21,551 bases of DNA. It comes from a virus. Of this stretch, positions 1 to 6,043 are shown in pieces. The stretch covers positions 1 to 21,551 of the IMG/VR virus record IMGVR_UViG_3300044492_000111. The stretch is one strand, 5' to 3'. The notes under the pieces are model-generated. The model saw nothing but the letters and a program-made list of their open reading frames with translations, searched no databases and was not told the DNA's origin. Each line of letters starts with the position of its first letter. Position 1 is the stretch's first letter. Made by a program: the position numbers and the translations under genes.

Positions 1-800
1 GCACGCGGCGTCGAAGTCGCCGTCGAAGTCGCCGTCGCGTTCACGGCACCGTGAACATCGTCAGCCTCGCGCTCCTGCGTGAGGTGCTCCTCCAGATCCT
101 GCGAGAAGATGCCGCTCGACCGGGTGACCCCAATCACCGCGTCGATCTTGGCGCGCTTCTTCGCCATCTTCAGGACGGTGTTCTTCGTGCCCACGATGTC
201 CGGGTTCTCGACGCGCCCAATCTGTTGACTGGTGATCGCCGGGTCCGTGTCCGCGAACTTCGCTCCGCATCCGCCCTTGGTCTTCCAACACAACCAGCCG
301 CCGCCGTACTCGGCCTTGCCCCTGATGATGCCGTCCTTCTGGCACGAGGGGCAGACCCGCCGCGAGTCGCGCCAGCGGTACTTCGCCTCGAACGACGAGC
401 ACGACCCCAGTCCGGACCCGACAAACATCTCGTCGGTCTTGCGCACCAGTTCGCACTGGATGGTGTAGTCGAACAAGCCGCGATCGAAGTCTTCGACCTT
501 CGACAGGATGCGATACCGGTCGGCCAGTCCGTACACGTCGCACAGCTTCTCGGCCCCGGACTTCAGCAGCACCTTCTTCTGGCCTGCGCCGGGGATGATG
601 CCGTAGTCGCCACCGTCGGTGCCGCCGTCCTTCGACTCTTGCAAGTAGCCCGCGCAGAACTCCTGCAACTCCTCCATCCGCCGCTTGGCGAGTTGCACGT
701 TCATCACGGGCATCAGCACGACATCGCCCGGCGCTCGCCGCACCAGTGCGCGGCCGGTGTTGTCGTCCATCAGTTCCGCCTCCACCAGCGTCTGCGTCAA
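1..800 (-). CDS. Zinc-ribbon phage protein, possible recombination/ssDNA role (3' end outside window)
   Basis: About 266 residues are visible and the frame is still open at the window edge, so the C-terminus is missing. A zinc ribbon is seen at C150, C153, C171 and C178. Before it is a block around residues 64-92 (DYGIIPG, then SGAEKLCDVYGLADRY), and after it a Lys-rich stretch near 208-220 (NTVLKMAKKRAKIDAVIG). I recall this arrangement from a widespread phage and mobile-element family of unknown function that often lies among recombination genes; that link is recollection, not a search. The chosen start is TTG at 800, forming a TTGA overlap with the preceding stop and following GAGGTG; ATG at 770 is the alternative. 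The tail is a Thr/Ala/Ser repeat (NATATSTATST) containing a 12-base tandem repeat and one copy of the 16-base palindrome. Confidence 0.72.
   Translation of the reverse strand, partial: MTQTLVEAELMDDNTGRALVRRAPGDVVLMPVMNVQLAKRRMEELQEFCAGYLQESKDGGTDGGDYGIIPGAGQKKVLLKSGAEKLCDVYGLADRYRILSKVEDFDRGLFDYTIQCELVRKTDEMFVGSGLGSCSSFEAKYRWRDSRRVCPSCQKDGIIRGKAEYGGGWLCWKTKGGCGAKFADTDPAITSQQIGRVENPDIVGTKNTVLKMAKKRAKIDAVIGVTRSSGIFSQDLEEHLTQEREADDVHGAVNATATSTATSTPR
10..33. repeat. 12-base tandem repeat, two copies
   Basis: The unit GTCGAAGTCGCC occurs twice head to tail, with a partial third copy. It lies in the coding tail of the partial gene and encodes a repeating Ala-Thr-Ser-Thr pattern. It may be simple codon-level slippage. 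Confidence 0.7.
40..55. promoter_or_regulatory. 16-base palindrome, copy 1 (near-perfect)
   Basis: TTCACGGCACCGTGAA. Both 7-base arms are perfect and only the centre differs (CA instead of TA) from the copy at 21430-21445. It lies inside the reading frame of the partial gene. Candidate operator or other protein-binding site; function unknown. Confidence 0.5.
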
Positions 801-1024
801 ATCTTCACCTCGTCGGCATAGCGATCGATCAGGAGCGCAATCAGGTCAGCGCGCGTCAGGTTCAGCCGCTGCGTGGCCTTCCGCACTTTCTCGTGGTGGT
901 CCGGCGTCAGGGTCAGGCTCACGGGCGCGCGAACCTTGCCGCGAAACAGGGAAACGGCTCCCGGTAGCACGCGCTCTTTCTCGCTGCCCTGCCGGGGAAT
1001 ATCAATCGTCGCGTGTCTTGGCAT
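797..1024 (-). CDS. Ribbon-helix-helix DNA-binding protein
   Basis: This 75-residue basic protein has a beta-strand-like stretch near residues 33-40 (APVSLTLT). It is followed by two predicted helices, DHHEKVRKATQRLNLTRADLI ending in ALLIDRYADEV, the pattern of a ribbon-helix-helix (Arc/CopG-type) DNA-binding fold. Such proteins dimerise and bind short inverted repeats, so this is a candidate regulator of nearby promoters or of the 16-base palindrome; that link is inference. The ATG at 1024 follows GAGGAG. Its TGA stop overlaps the TTG proposed as the next start. The N-terminal 30 residues are basic and probably disordered. Confidence 0.72.
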   Translation of the reverse strand: MPRHATIDIPRQGSEKERVLPGAVSLFRGKVRAPVSLTLTPDHHEKVRKATQRLNLTRADLIALLIDRYADEVKI

Positions 1025-1028
1025 AGGG

Positions 1029-1406
1029 TTACTCCTCGTTCAAATCAATCCGTCTCGCTCCCGGCACCAGTGCCGTCACCGTCCTCCCGGCCGGAGCCGG
1101 GACCACAGGAACAGGAGCCACCGGCTCCGGGAAGGGACTCGCCGTGGGCACCGGCGGAATCGCATACACGCCTCGCTTCGCGGCCTCGGCATAAATCGCG
1201 GGTGCGGTCACAATCGACACCCGGATCAGCACATCGAGGTCGGCATCCGACCCGGTGCGCCCTTCATCGCGCCACTTCTTCCGGAAGTAGCGAATCCACC
1301 GGAACAGATGCGCGTCGGTCATGTCGGCAACCTTGATGGCCTGCATCTCGCCATCCGGTCCCTTCATGACCCACGTCGTCGCATCCGCTTGGAGCCGCGC
1401 CTTCAC
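1029..1406 (-). CDS. Conserved phage-type protein of unknown function
   Basis: A 125-residue protein. Residues 28-50 hold the most family-like block (DMTDAHLFRWIRYFRKKW), an amphipathic helix with aromatic and basic residues that I have seen in small phage proteins. The C-terminal third is Pro/Val/Ala-rich and probably disordered. No catalytic motif is visible. The gene starts at ATG 1406, after a 59-base gap holding an AT-rich tract that may be a weak extended -10 promoter, and lies 4 bases ahead of the ribbon-helix-helix gene, so the two are probably co-transcribed. Confidence 0.68.
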   Translation of the reverse strand: MKARLQADATTWVMKGPDGEMQAIKVADMTDAHLFRWIRYFRKKWRDEGRTGSDADLDVLIRVSIVTAPAIYAEAAKRGVYAIPPVPTASPFPEPVAPVPVVPAPAGRTVTALVPGARRIDLNEE

Positions 1407-1424
1407 GATTCGACCTCAATGATA

Positions 1425-1437
1425 TTGATAATAGCAC
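1425..1437 (-). promoter_or_regulatory. Possible extended -10 promoter (P0)
   Basis: On the minus strand the gap reads TGCTATTATCAATATCATTG, giving TGC-TATTAT, an extended -10 match, with no recognisable -35 box. An ATCATTG string resembling the -10 end of the seven other promoters follows it. It may be a decayed member of that family or simply an AT-rich gap. Confidence 0.3.
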
Positions 1438-1465
1438 GGACCCAGCGGTCCGTGCCGGTGGTCGC

Positions 1466-2440
1466 TTAGGCGGCCGACTCGTCGTCGTCCTCGAACGAGA
1501 TGAGCCGGTTGCCCTTGTCGAGAATGAGCGGGTCGAGGGCGGCCTTCAGGTCGGCCAGTTCCTGCGCCACCTTCTGGGCAATCAGGGTGTCGCTCTTGAG
1601 CGTCTTGTGATCCATCCCCTGCATGACCGCTCGCGCCTTGACCACGATGTCCCCGAGTTCGGCGTCATCCGTCACGTTGCGGAGTTCGAACATCGTCAGG
1701 AAGTCGTTCAGGTGCCCGATGGTCGTGTGCGCCAGCCGCTTCGGCTTGCCGTCCTCACCCGGTGTCAGACGTTCCGCGAGGTGATCCACCAGTTGGGCCA
1801 ACCCGGCGCGCATCGCCTGCTGGCACTCGCCTGCGACCGACTCCAGCCGTGCCCGCTGCTTCTCGACCTCGGCCTGAAAGAGGGCTGCACTGATGGCCTT
1901 CAGCCGCGACGGCGTGTCGAAGGTCACGTAGCTGTATTCCAGATAGAACGCCGCCCGGAACCGTTCCGCGCTCGGGTAGTCCCGCACGTTCGCCGCCGAC
2001 CCCAGCCGCTCCGTGGTTTCCTGCACGCGCATCGGGTAGTTCGCGACGGCCGCGTCCACCAGCACCTGTCGCCGGGTCTGCGCGTCCTGCAGCATCGTCT
2101 CGATGTCCGGGACCATCGCAATCGGAATCATGTAGACGCCGCCCTTGAACAGCGACGAGAAGGCGAGCCGACGAATCGCGGCGGCCAACGCCGAATCGTG
2201 CTTCTGAATCGCCACCAGTTCCGGCGAGACAATCAGCGTCTTCGACAACCGCAGCAACTTCTTGTCGGGTTCCTGCGTCGGGTCGTCGGCCGACAGCACT
2301 GCTCCGGCGAGCGGGGCCTGCTTCGTGTTGCCGAACTGGCCAATCTTCAGGACCAAGCAAATCGTCTTCGCCGCGACCAGCTGGCCTGCGGTCGGGGTGT
2401 CGAGTGCGGTGTCGGGCGTCGTCTCCATCGTCGTCGTCAT
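1466..2440 (-). CDS. DUF3150-like phage protein
   Basis: A 324-residue soluble, mainly helical protein. It has a variable Thr-rich N-terminus and a block near residues 95-112 (FSSLFKGGVYMIPIAMV). The central region is rich in R/E/A helices (FQAEVEKQRARL) and the C-terminus is acidic (FEDDDESAA). Overall order and length recall DUF3150 proteins, which are unknown in function but often lie near MoxR-type AAA ATPases and CobT/VWA proteins in phages and bacteria; the match is tentative. It starts at ATG 2440 after GGAG, only about 14 bases downstream of the start point predicted for promoter P1, so it begins its own transcription unit. The DUF1257/DUF2997 pair two units upstream fits the same kind of AAA-associated setting. 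Confidence 0.6.
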   Translation of the reverse strand: MTTTMETTPDTALDTPTAGQLVAAKTICLVLKIGQFGNTKQAPLAGAVLSADDPTQEPDKKLLRLSKTLIVSPELVAIQKHDSALAAAIRRLAFSSLFKGGVYMIPIAMVPDIETMLQDAQTRRQVLVDAAVANYPMRVQETTERLGSAANVRDYPSAERFRAAFYLEYSYVTFDTPSRLKAISAALFQAEVEKQRARLESVAGECQQAMRAGLAQLVDHLAERLTPGEDGKPKRLAHTTIGHLNDFLTMFELRNVTDDAELGDIVVKARAVMQGMDHKTLKSDTLIAQKVAQELADLKAALDPLILDKGNRLISFEDDDESAA

Positions 2441-2460
2441 GTCCTATCTCCTATGCCTCA

Positions 2461-2489
2461 ATGATACTGCCATCGTTCAGCGATGTCAA
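2461..2489 (-). promoter_or_regulatory. Promoter P1 (TTGACA-17-TATCAT)
   Basis: -35 TTGACA at 2489-2484, 17-base spacer, -10 TATCAT at 2466-2461. The spacer ends CGATGGCAG, matching the conserved TGG block of the family. It lies 4 bases after the previous gene's TAG stop and drives the DUF3150-like gene with a leader of about 14 bases. Confidence 0.82.
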
Positions 2490-2493
2490 GGGG

Positions 2494-2664
2494 CTACTTG
2501 CCCGTGACGGCTTTCAGCAGCGTCTTGAGCAGGAACCCGCCGACCTTGCGCTCGATGCCACTGCGCGTGGTCGGGATGCCGGTCTTCCGGGCGAAGTTCC
2601 GACGCGCCTGCGTGAGGCCGATGGCGCGCTTCCATGAAAAAGTGAGGCCGGGTCCGAGTTTCAT
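2494..2664 (-). CDS. Small basic phage protein
   Basis: This is a 56-residue, strongly basic protein. It carries the block FSWKRAIGLTQARRNFARKT followed by GIPTTRSGIERK. I recall very similar short proteins (SWKRALG, ARKTGIPTT, SGRQRK) from many tailed phages and mobile elements, none with a known role; basic charge suggests nucleic-acid contact, which is inference. The start at ATG 2664 is supported by an upstream AGGCGACGACGATG, a form of the ribosome-binding cassette used repeatedly here. It is the last gene of the unit begun by P2; P1 follows its stop codon at once. Confidence 0.72.
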   Translation of the reverse strand: MKLGPGLTFSWKRAIGLTQARRNFARKTGIPTTRSGIERKVGGFLLKTLLKAVTGK

Positions 2665-2673
2665 CGTCGTCGC

Positions 2674-3195
2674 CTACTGCGGCAGCTTCGCGCGATTCAT
2701 TGAGATCCAGTTCTCAATCCCGTTGGACGTGATGCCCGCCGCGTACACGACCGACGCCTCGCAACAGGCGAACCCGATGTCTTTCTCGACACTGGTCCCC
2801 ACGATCTCGGTCGAATACGTCCCGAACGTCAGTTTCAGCGTCAAGGTGAGGCTCTTGTTGGCCACCGCTTCCGGTGCGGCGAACGCCCGCTTCTCCACGT
2901 GCGTTGCGCCGGATAGGCCCCGCTCAATGCTGAGGACCTCCACGACCACCACCGCGTCTTCCGGGGCCATGACGAGGCGGACGACATCCTTGTGGTTCTT
3001 CTTCAGTAAAACCCGTTGCAGGTTGGCCCATGCCTGATGGCGCTCCCGCAACGCCGCATCCTGAAATTCAGCGGTCGGTTCCACCACGTACACCGCCACC
3101 GGCGCGGCCTTGGGTTTCTCAGCGGCAGTCACCGCTACGCTTGTCCATAGCACCGCCGCCGCCATCGCCAGTGTCTTCATCGTCGTCACCGTCAT
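2674..3195 (-). CDS. Secreted protein of unknown function
   Basis: A 173-residue protein with a classical signal peptide: positive start, hydrophobic core LAMAAAVLW and an alanine cleavage region (AVTAAEK) near residues 20-26. The mature part is beta-rich, with strands such as VVVVEVLSIERG and SLTLTLKLTFG, and two adjacent cysteines (ACCEAS). It should be exported across the host inner membrane. A role in the envelope or superinfection exclusion is possible but unsupported. The start ATG 3195 has GGAGG at correct spacing; ATG 3180 is an in-frame alternative. It is unusual among its cytosolic neighbours. Confidence 0.75.
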   Translation of the reverse strand: MTVTTMKTLAMAAAVLWTSVAVTAAEKPKAAPVAVYVVEPTAEFQDAALRERHQAWANLQRVLLKKNHKDVVRLVMAPEDAVVVVEVLSIERGLSGATHVEKRAFAAPEAVANKSLTLTLKLTFGTYSTEIVGTSVEKDIGFACCEASVVYAAGITSNGIENWISMNRAKLPQ

Positions 3196-3207
3196 CGTCG
3201 CCTCCGC

Positions 3208-3465
3208 CTAGTGTTTCTGTAAAAGCAGCACATCGAAGACGGTGCGACCCAGCGTCGTCAGCCGCCACACGTCCGCCTGCTGCACCGGCCCCGTGTAGGT
3301 ATCCAGCCGCGTGATCAGCCCGGCTCGCGACAGACTGATCGATGTGCGGCGTCCAATCTCGGTGGTCGTCATCCCCCGCCGCGTCAGAATCTCCAGCACG
3401 CGCTGTTGCGACACGCTGAAGCCCGAGGTCGTCGGGCCGCGATTCATGCGCGCGGTGCGGCTCAT
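3208..3465 (-). CDS. Winged-helix DNA-binding protein
   Basis: An 85-residue basic protein. After a short tail it reads SVSQQRVLEILTRRGMTTTE, then IGRRTSISLSRAGLITRL, a helix-turn-helix with a likely recognition helix. A wing follows, ending in WRLTTLGRTVFDVL. This is the common marR/arsR-like layout of small phage regulators, where the final LT..G pattern marks the wing and last helix. It overlaps the DUF2997-like gene by ATGA, so the two are translationally coupled. It may regulate this unit or bind elsewhere; the target is not visible. Confidence 0.75.
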   Translation of the reverse strand: MSRTARMNRGPTTSGFSVSQQRVLEILTRRGMTTTEIGRRTSISLSRAGLITRLDTYTGPVQQADVWRLTTLGRTVFDVLLLQKH

Positions 3466-3629
3466 TTCTGCGTCAGCTGTGCCGTGACCGGCCTCGTGCC
3501 GGTCTTGACCGACTTCGACACCTTGCCGATGGCTTTCTCGACATCGTGGGCAGTGTCACAGGACAGCTTTGTGCCGTCGGCCGTGACCACCGCTTCACCG
3601 TTTACGATCGTGACTGTCAGACTCGCCAT
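3462..3629 (-). CDS. DUF2997-like small protein
   Basis: The 55-residue product reads MASLTVTIVNGEAVVTADGT, then KLSCDTAHDVEKAIGKVSKS. Two beta strands with a Gly turn, a conserved Cys and a helix with EKAIG fit the DUF2997 pattern, in which a small strand-strand-helix protein holds a conserved C and ALG. DUF2997 genes are known to sit next to DUF1257 genes, and here it directly follows one, which strengthens both calls. Biochemical function is unknown. Start ATG 3629 lies 3 bases after the DUF1257 stop, so the two are surely co-transcribed. Confidence 0.66.
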   Translation of the reverse strand: MASLTVTIVNGEAVVTADGTKLSCDTAHDVEKAIGKVSKSVKTGTRPVTAQLTQK

Positions 3630-3631
3630 GA

Positions 3632-4075
3632 CTATGCGCTCGCTTTCAAAACGATTTCGCCTTTGGTGCCCGTGGTCCGCGTGACCCGGAATCCTTTGCG
3701 GGCCAGCACGCGCGTGCTCACCGCCGCCGCGTACTCGTCCTTGAATTTTGGCAGCGACAGGCCGCCGCACCGGTTCGCGATCTGCTGACCCGATCCCCAC
3801 GAGTCGTACACCGGGGTGTAGCTGCCATCCGCCTCGTGGCACAGCCCGATCTCGTAGTCGATACCGGGAAACGTGATGGCGTGCGTACATGTTCCGAACG
3901 TCTTTGGATCCCGCCGATTCGCCGCCGCTTCCTGCGCGTTCCAGTCGTTCATGAACTGGCCGAACCACCGGTGCGTCGTCTGGCCAATCACCAGTTCGCC
4001 GCCGCACGCCTTCGCTGCGGTCGCTGCCGCGTCGAGGTCCCGAATCTTGATGTCTACATCTGCGACGTGTGACAC
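3632..4075 (-). CDS. DUF1257 (Ycf35-like) protein
   Basis: This 147-residue protein begins VSHVADVDIKIRDLDAAATA, matching the typical DUF1257 opening (MSHF..V.T.IKDLEAL). It continues through DYEIGLCHEADGSYTPVYDS, and ends with FKDEYAAAVSTRVLARKGFR plus a final strand (GEIVLKA), the classic Y..A....L..KGF ending. Cyanobacterial and plastid relatives are called Ycf35. The biochemical role is unknown; in bacteria the family clusters with DUF2997 and a MoxR-like AAA ATPase. The start is GTG 4075, by homology with the family start; P2's predicted start point is about 20 bases upstream. No AAA ATPase is seen in this window, so the partner may lie beyond it. Confidence 0.82.
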   Translation of the reverse strand: MSHVADVDIKIRDLDAAATAAKACGGELVIGQTTHRWFGQFMNDWNAQEAAANRRDPKTFGTCTHAITFPGIDYEIGLCHEADGSYTPVYDSWGSGQQIANRCGGLSLPKFKDEYAAAVSTRVLARKGFRVTRTTGTKGEIVLKASA

Positions 4076-4101
4076 TCTGCTATCCAACCTTTCTAGGAAC
4101 A

Positions 4102-4130
4102 ATGATACGGCCAACGGACCCTGAAGTCAA
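4102..4130 (-). promoter_or_regulatory. Promoter P2 (TTGACT-17-TATCAT)
   Basis: -35 TTGACT at 4130-4125, 17-base spacer ending CGTTGGCCG, -10 TATCAT at 4107-4102. It lies in the 72-base gap before the DUF1257 gene and should drive the DUF1257, DUF2997-like, winged-helix, secreted and small basic genes. Confidence 0.82.
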
Positions 4131-4147
4131 GCCTGTGATGACGGCCC

Positions 4148-4489
4148 TCACAGGCCGCGATGTTCCGTCAGCCACGCACGCTCCGCCGCCAGTGCGTCTG
4201 CTCGCGTCTTGAAGGGTGCCAACGCTGCACCGATGACGGCTTTCTCGACCGACCCGAAGTGCTCCATCGGCAACTCGCTCTGCGGCGTGAAGGTCGCCCC
4301 GTCGGCTCCGAGAATCGGGCCACCGACCGGGCGCATGTCGGCTACCCAGCCCAGACCAGTCGCGGGATGCGGTTCGACGTGGCTGACCCGGCAGACCGCC
4401 ACGGTGCCTTCGTCCAACAGGTCGCCCAGCGCATCGTCGTAGACGAATTGCAGCTTGCCGTCCTGAATTTTGATGGTGTGGTCGCTCAT
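4148..4489 (-). CDS. Conserved phage-type protein of unknown function
   Basis: A 113-residue acidic protein. Key blocks are VAVCRVSHVEPHPATGLGWV, then ADMRPVGGPILGAD, and a final helix FKTRADALAAERAWLTEH. I recall a phage family with SHVEP, W.ADL.PVGGP.LGPF and EAL.AE..WL, annotated only as hypothetical; here an insertion between GPILG and the last helix splits the family's LGPF-T-R block. It is coupled to the preceding zinc microprotein gene by an ATGA overlap at 4489-4486 and is the last gene of the P3 unit. No enzymatic motif is visible. Confidence 0.72.
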   Translation of the reverse strand: MSDHTIKIQDGKLQFVYDDALGDLLDEGTVAVCRVSHVEPHPATGLGWVADMRPVGGPILGADGATFTPQSELPMEHFGSVEKAVIGAALAPFKTRADALAAERAWLTEHRGL

Positions 4490-4686
4490 GACGTCGCCCC
4501 CTTCAGCCGGGCCGCCATCAGGACGACCATGCAGGCCGGGCACTTCGGCGCGTTCCGGCCGTTGTAGGCCGAGGTCAGCACCGCGCCACAGACCGGCGGG
4601 TCGTTCGCATCGGGCGGGAGGCCCATGAAGGTGTTGAAGACGTGGAGTTGTGTATCGGGGTTGCCCTTCGTCGTCGCCGTCGTCAT
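4486..4686 (-). CDS. Zinc-binding microprotein, probable leaderless start
   Basis: A 66-residue protein with a Thr-rich start (MTTATTKG) and a possible zinc site at C33, C49 and C52 (KCPAC), perhaps completed by H15. Function unknown. The ATG at 4686 is placed exactly where transcription from promoter P3 is predicted to begin (7 bases after the -10 box), so the mRNA would have almost no leader and no Shine-Dalgarno site. It shares an ATGA overlap with the next gene. The two form a short unit between P3 and P2. Confidence 0.72.
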   Translation of the reverse strand: MTTATTKGNPDTQLHVFNTFMGLPPDANDPPVCGAVLTSAYNGRNAPKCPACMVVLMAARLKGATS

Positions 4687-4692
4687 GTCTTA

Positions 4693-4721
4693 ATGGTAAT
4701 TCCAATGCACCCGAAAGTCAA
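4693..4721 (-). promoter_or_regulatory. Promoter P3 (TTGACT-17-TACCAT)
   Basis: -35 TTGACT at 4721-4716, 17-base spacer ending CATTGGAAT, -10 TACCAT at 4698-4693. The predicted start point is about 4686, the A of the downstream ATG. The -35 box begins 3 bases after the upstream stop codon. Confidence 0.82.
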
Positions 4722-4724
4722 GGG

Positions 4725-4817
4725 TCATCGGAGCGCCTGATACAACCAGAGCACCAGCTGGAGTGCCATCACCGCCGCGATGGCCCGGAGCGCCCATCGC
4801 TCGATGGGATCGCTCAC
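4725..4817 (-). CDS. 30-residue single-pass membrane microprotein
   Basis: This very short product reads VSDPIERWALRAIAAVMALQ and then LVLWLYQALR, one amphipathic-to-hydrophobic helix long enough to cross a membrane. It is too short for family assignment. It starts at GTG 4817, just after the zinc-ribbon gene. An 11-base tandem duplication at 4811-4832 lies at the junction; removing one copy would restore the GTGA stop-start overlap used elsewhere here, which supports this start. It could be a small regulator of membrane proteins or non-functional; I cannot tell. Confidence 0.5.
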   Translation of the reverse strand: MSDPIERWALRAIAAVMALQLVLWLYQALR

Positions 4818-4832
4818 TGGTCGCTCACTGGT
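4811..4832. repeat. 11-base tandem duplication at a gene junction
   Basis: The unit CGCTCACTGGT occurs twice head to tail. It carries the stop codon of the zinc-ribbon gene in one copy and the GTG start of the microprotein gene in the other. Confidence 0.85.
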
Positions 4833-5316
4833 CGTCGCCGGGTACGGGCGTAGCGAGGAACGGGAACGGCAGGAGGCGGCCCGGCGTGGACGGAGACGCG
4901 TCCGCAGGCGCATCCGCCTCGCGGGGAATCAGGTCGGCCTCGGTGCAGATACCCATGCCCCAGAGCGCCCCCTGCACGAACGACAGGGCGCACAGCACGG
5001 CCTCGCGCTCGGCAGCATTCGGCTCCGGCACCCACTCGCATCCGCACGCGGTGCACTTCCACACCTCGCGCTGTTGTTCGTCGTTCTCCAGATACTCGCC
5101 CGTGCCCTCGATCTCGTTGTACGGAGCCGCACACTCTGGGCAGTGCTCCGGCTCGACCTCGTTCGGGTTGGGCAGGGCCACGATCATCCGCTGCACCTCG
5201 GTCATCATCGTCGCCAGCAGCGCCCACTTCGGATTCACCGGCGTGTGCGTGGCCGCGAACGCCGCGAGCATCGCCGCGTACCGGTCCAGCAAGGTCGTCG
5301 TCGGTTCAATGCTCAC
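4825..5316 (-). CDS. Zinc-ribbon protein of unknown function
   Basis: A 163-residue protein. The N-terminal 50 residues are helical (LLATMMTEVQRMIVALPNP). A zinc ribbon follows at C59, C62 and C88, C91 (HCPEC and KCTAC) with a Glu-rich loop between. A second helical part (AVLCALSFVQGALWGMG) and a Pro-rich tail end the protein. The fold suggests nucleic-acid or protein binding, not catalysis. It starts at GTG 5316, sharing GTGA with the HD-like gene's stop. The family is not one I can name. Confidence 0.7.
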   Translation of the reverse strand: MSIEPTTTLLDRYAAMLAAFAATHTPVNPKWALLATMMTEVQRMIVALPNPNEVEPEHCPECAAPYNEIEGTGEYLENDEQQREVWKCTACGCEWVPEPNAAEREAVLCALSFVQGALWGMGICTEADLIPREADAPADASPSTPGRLLPFPFLATPVPGDDQ

Positions 5317-5771
5317 GGCTCGACCTCGATCTGCTGCTTCAGCATCTCCACCGTGTTCTGGAACGCCCGCTCCAGCACCTCAGGACTCAGCGCCAGCGGG
5401 TAGACGCTGCCGCTCCGGCCCATTCCGGCACAAACACAATCCGCGATGAAGTCGAGCACGTCGATCAGGTTCACGTCGGCCGGGACGCCGTCGTCCTGCG
5501 TCAGATGGTGCCGGTTCAACGCCCGGTGCCGATCCCACCAGTCGTGCGTGTCGAACCCGGTCACGAAGTCCGCGTGGAAGCTATCGAGGTCCGAGAGCTT
5601 GTCCGTGTCGTGATTGATCGCGGACTCGATCAGGCAGCGTCGGAAGAACGACAGCGCAGCGGCCACGTCGCCAATGTGCTGGATCGAACTCTCCCGCAGC
5701 GTCTGCTTGGAGATGGTGGCGTAGTCACAGGTGCGCGTGTCGGCGGTCGCGCTCGTCTTGATCCGGATCAT
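5313..5771 (-). CDS. HD-like conserved phage protein (DUF5662-like)
   Basis: A 152-residue protein. Conserved-looking blocks are NHDTDKL at 53-59, FHADF at 65-69, RHHL at 87-90, then DVNLIDVLDFIADCVCAGMG and a C-terminal LERAFQNTVEMLKQQI. I recall a phage family with HD..K, F..DF, RHH and IDVLE.I.D....AG, called DUF5662 or similar. The H54-D55 pair plus H88, H89, D104 and D111 could form an HD-type metal site, as in nucleotide phosphohydrolases; that activity is inference. The start at ATG 5771 shares ATGA with the upstream gene. Placement near the deaminase would suit nucleotide metabolism. Confidence 0.72.
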   Translation of the reverse strand: MIRIKTSATADTRTCDYATISKQTLRESSIQHIGDVAAALSFFRRCLIESAINHDTDKLSDLDSFHADFVTGFDTHDWWDRHRALNRHHLTQDDGVPADVNLIDVLDFIADCVCAGMGRSGSVYPLALSPEVLERAFQNTVEMLKQQIEVEP

Positions 5772-6043
5772 CGGTACTTCGTTCCTCGGCCTCGCCGCCG
5801 TGTCGGGGGCGCAGGCTCCACAAAGCGTTCGTTGATGAGTGAGGGCGGCGACGTGCTCCGGTCCACGTCGTAGCCGTAGATGGCGCAGGGGTAGCCGTTC
5901 TCCAGCGCGTCCCGTCGCGCCCCCTCCAGCGTCCCGGCACAACTCAGCACGGTCGCATCCTCGGTCCCCTCGGTAATCGCACGGGCGTCGTAGACGACGA
6001 ATATCTGATCTGCGTCTGGCTTACTTGAGTCTGTTCTACTCAT
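5768..6043 (-). CDS. Small conserved phage-type protein
   Basis: A 91-residue protein with FVVYDARAITEGTEDATVLS, then EGARRDALENGYPCAIYGYD, then LINERFVE and a basic tail. The pattern GTEDA, R..A, A.Y.YD, NE.F is one I associate with small phage proteins of unknown function. No catalytic motif. It starts at ATG 6043, with an ATGA overlap to the deaminase stop. A copy of the 16-base palindrome lies 7-22 bases upstream of this start, overlapping the expected ribosome-binding region, so the site could affect expression of this gene if it is bound or folds. Confidence 0.7.
   Translation of the reverse strand: MSRTDSSKPDADQIFVVYDARAITEGTEDATVLSCAGTLEGARRDALENGYPCAIYGYDVDRSTSPPSLINERFVEPAPPTRRRGRGTKYR

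Noticed and set aside
61-543. Minus-strand frame of 160 codons
   Set aside because: The neighbouring frame, open from 800 to the window edge, has a zinc ribbon and family-like blocks; this one is Arg-rich shadow.
1607-2464. Plus-strand open frame (285 codons)
   Set aside because: It is antisense to the DUF3150-like gene and runs into promoter P1.
2839-2844. TTGACG-like -35 matches within genes (also at 795, 15859, 21122)
   Set aside because: None has a -10-like hexamer at 16-18 bases.
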